In this document: positions 62,501 to 64,000 of the stretch, piece after piece
Position numbering within the stretch: the first letter of the stretch is position 1
Layout: every line of letters starts with the position of its first letter
Source: Adineta vaga
Taxonomy: Eukaryota > Rotifera
Length of the DNA stretch: 64,000 nt
Assembly (NCBI GenBank): GCA_021613535.1
Contig: CP075493.1
Coordinates: 6,510,001 to 6,574,000, forward strand
Reading direction: 5' to 3'
Translations under genes and position numbers: made by a program
The notes under the pieces: model-generated
What the model was told of the DNA's origin: nothing
Databases searched by the model: none
What the model saw: the letters and a program-made list of their open reading frames with translations, nothing else

Positions 62501-64000
62501 ATGTTAGAGTAAGACAAACAAAAAAATTCGTTCATATTATTTTCTTTCATATCTAATCTTAATATCCCTATTGAACCTTATTTATTCTTTCTTTTGTTTT
62601 TGCACAACGTCGAAAAGGCATTTATATAGTTTGATTTGATTTCTTATATAAATGCATGTTTGTAGTTTAGTATATGTTTGTTTTCCATTTCGTTACTTAT
62701 CTAGAAAAACATACTGTACTGTACAAGGTCAATCATCATATCGATGACCGTGACAGTTCACGTGTTCAGTGTCGTCTACTTTTAACTGCAAATGAGCATG
62801 CAAGACAGTTGCAACATCATCCTAAGAAACGTTTGAACATCGTCATTTCAGATATGGATACAAGCAATACATGCGATCGGCCAATGATGAAATTCCTTTT
62901 GAATACTTGTTTTGAATGGAATTTTTCTTCACCTTCCTTTCAAAAATTTCAAGTAAGATTCATTCGTAAAGATAGAATTCAATTCTAGAATGTTTGAATT
63001 TTCTAGGCTCTCGTAGCATTTTTCATCTTAGATGCATTTGTTGATTTATTTATCACAATATGTATTATATTGAATACATTTTTTATGGCTCTTGATCAAC
63101 CAGGTCAAAGTGAAAAGATGACATCATTATTGGCGGCGGGAAATTATATTTTCACGGGAATATTTACTACGGAAGCCATTTTGAAAATTATTGCCAAATC
63201 ACCGGCAAAATATTTAAAAGATGGATGGAATGTTTTCGATTTATTTATTGTTACATTAAGTCTTGTAGAATTAGGTTTGGCAAATATCAAAGGTCTTAGT
63301 GTTTTACGATCATTTCGTTTAGTAAGTTTTGAAATTCGTTTTTTATTTGATTTATTAATTTTCTCGATGTAAGTTACGAGTATTTAAACTGGCAAAATCA
63401 TGGCCAACTTTAAATCGTCTTATGTCAATTATTGGAAAAACTATTGGAGCTTTAGGAAATTTAACATTAGTACTTGTTATCATTATTTTCATTTTTGCTG
63501 TTATGGGCATGCAAGTAAGTTTGAAAGAATACGTTTCTTCTTTATTAAATTCTATAATATTAAAGTTGTTTGGTCCACATTATGCAAAAGAATTTTCAAA
63601 AGATATGCCACGATGGAATTTTGTGGATTTCTTTCATGCATTTATGTAAGTTGTATTGATATAGATATATCATTTGCAGAAGAAAAATGAAATTATTTTT
63701 TCAAAGGATTGTATTTCGTGTATTATGTGGTGAGTGGATTGAATCAATGTGGACATGTTTAGCCTGTGCTGGTTGGCCTTGTGTACCATTTTTTCTTTTC
63801 ACATTTGTTATTGGTAATCTTGTGGTATGTAGATATCATTTTTTCCATTGATGAACAATGAGCTTTTGAATTGTGTTGAATGGATGTATTCTTCTTAGGT
63901 CTTGAATTTATTTTTGGCTCTTCTACTTGCATCATTTGGTTCAAATGTTCTTGCTGAGCGAGAAAAAGAAGATGATGATAATAAAATTGGTGAAGCTATT
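59596..64000 (+). CDS. Voltage-gated sodium channel alpha subunit, 5' part (domains I-II), with a frameshift
   Basis: Pore-forming Nav channel; runs off the window. Exons: 59596-59907, 59966-60165, 60218-60346, 60394-60486, 60546-60640, 60700-60838, 60899-61000, 61057-61077, 61132-61210, 61276-61602, 61666-61917, 62275-62365, 62705-62952, 63007-63321, 63374-63514, 63566-63645, 63707-63824, 63899-64000. Seen: N-terminal [17 protein letters not shown]; domain I S4 [19 protein letters not shown]; pore [16 protein letters not shown]6 [19 protein letters not shown]; domain II S4 [20 protein letters not shown]; pore [10 protein letters not shown]6 [19 protein letters not shown]. The first two selectivity residues are D and E, as expected; domains III-IV lie outside. 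Exon 60899-61000 is one base short: between CCA (ends 60966) and GGT (60969) only two bases remain, so the frame hits TGA at 60982-60984. Confidence 0.9.

Overview
This is a eukaryotic, intron-rich, AT-rich nuclear window from an invertebrate animal. Nineteen protein-coding genes can be modelled. Most introns are short (about 45-110 nt, GT..AG) and splice phases close across the exons I joined. The gene content includes neurexin, a voltage-gated sodium channel, a tyramine/octopamine-type amine receptor, single-minded, FoxQ2 and a Boule/DAZ-like RRM protein. This fits a protostome. The compact genes, AT richness and possible leader-type acceptor sites would suit a rotifer, possibly bdelloid, but that placement is inference.

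Layout, left half: neurexin (+, 203-5153); PP2C phosphatase of the C. elegans ppm-2 type (+, 5883-7142); ribosomal protein L8 (-, 8266-9439), divergent from V-ATPase subunit G (+, 9952-10358); KLHDC9-like kelch protein (-, 10516-11692); single-minded bHLH-PAS factor (-, 12223-15104) followed by about 4 kb of noncoding DNA; WDR35/IFT121 (-, 19080-24843) with a small dispanin/CD225-like gene nested in one intron (19537-20022), divergent from ATP synthase epsilon (+, 25083-25407); a RING plus IRG-like GTPase (+, 26094-28202); a 181-bp hAT-like MITE (28557-28737); and an amine GPCR (-, 29088-31214).

Layout, right half: a roughly 5.3 kb gene-poor stretch; RAB28 (+, 36528-37558); FoxQ2 (+, 39633-40594); kinesin-2 KIF17/OSM-3 (-, 41240-44377); a UBAP2/Lingerer-like protein (-, 45582-48561), divergent from a Boule-like RRM gene (+, 49015-50456); a roughly 3.5 kb noncoding stretch; an orphan low-complexity protein (+, 53995-55144); a four-TM protein (-, 55781-56948); and the 5' part of a Nav sodium channel (domains I and II, +, 59596 to the window end).

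Three themes recur. Neuronal genes: neurexin, Nav, amine receptor. Ciliary genes: IFT121, KIF17, RAB28. Housekeeping genes sit in tight head-to-head pairs. The most notable anomalies are a one-base frameshift in an otherwise phase-perfect Nav gene, the RING-IRG fusion, the nested dispanin gene, and the MITE with its target-site duplication.
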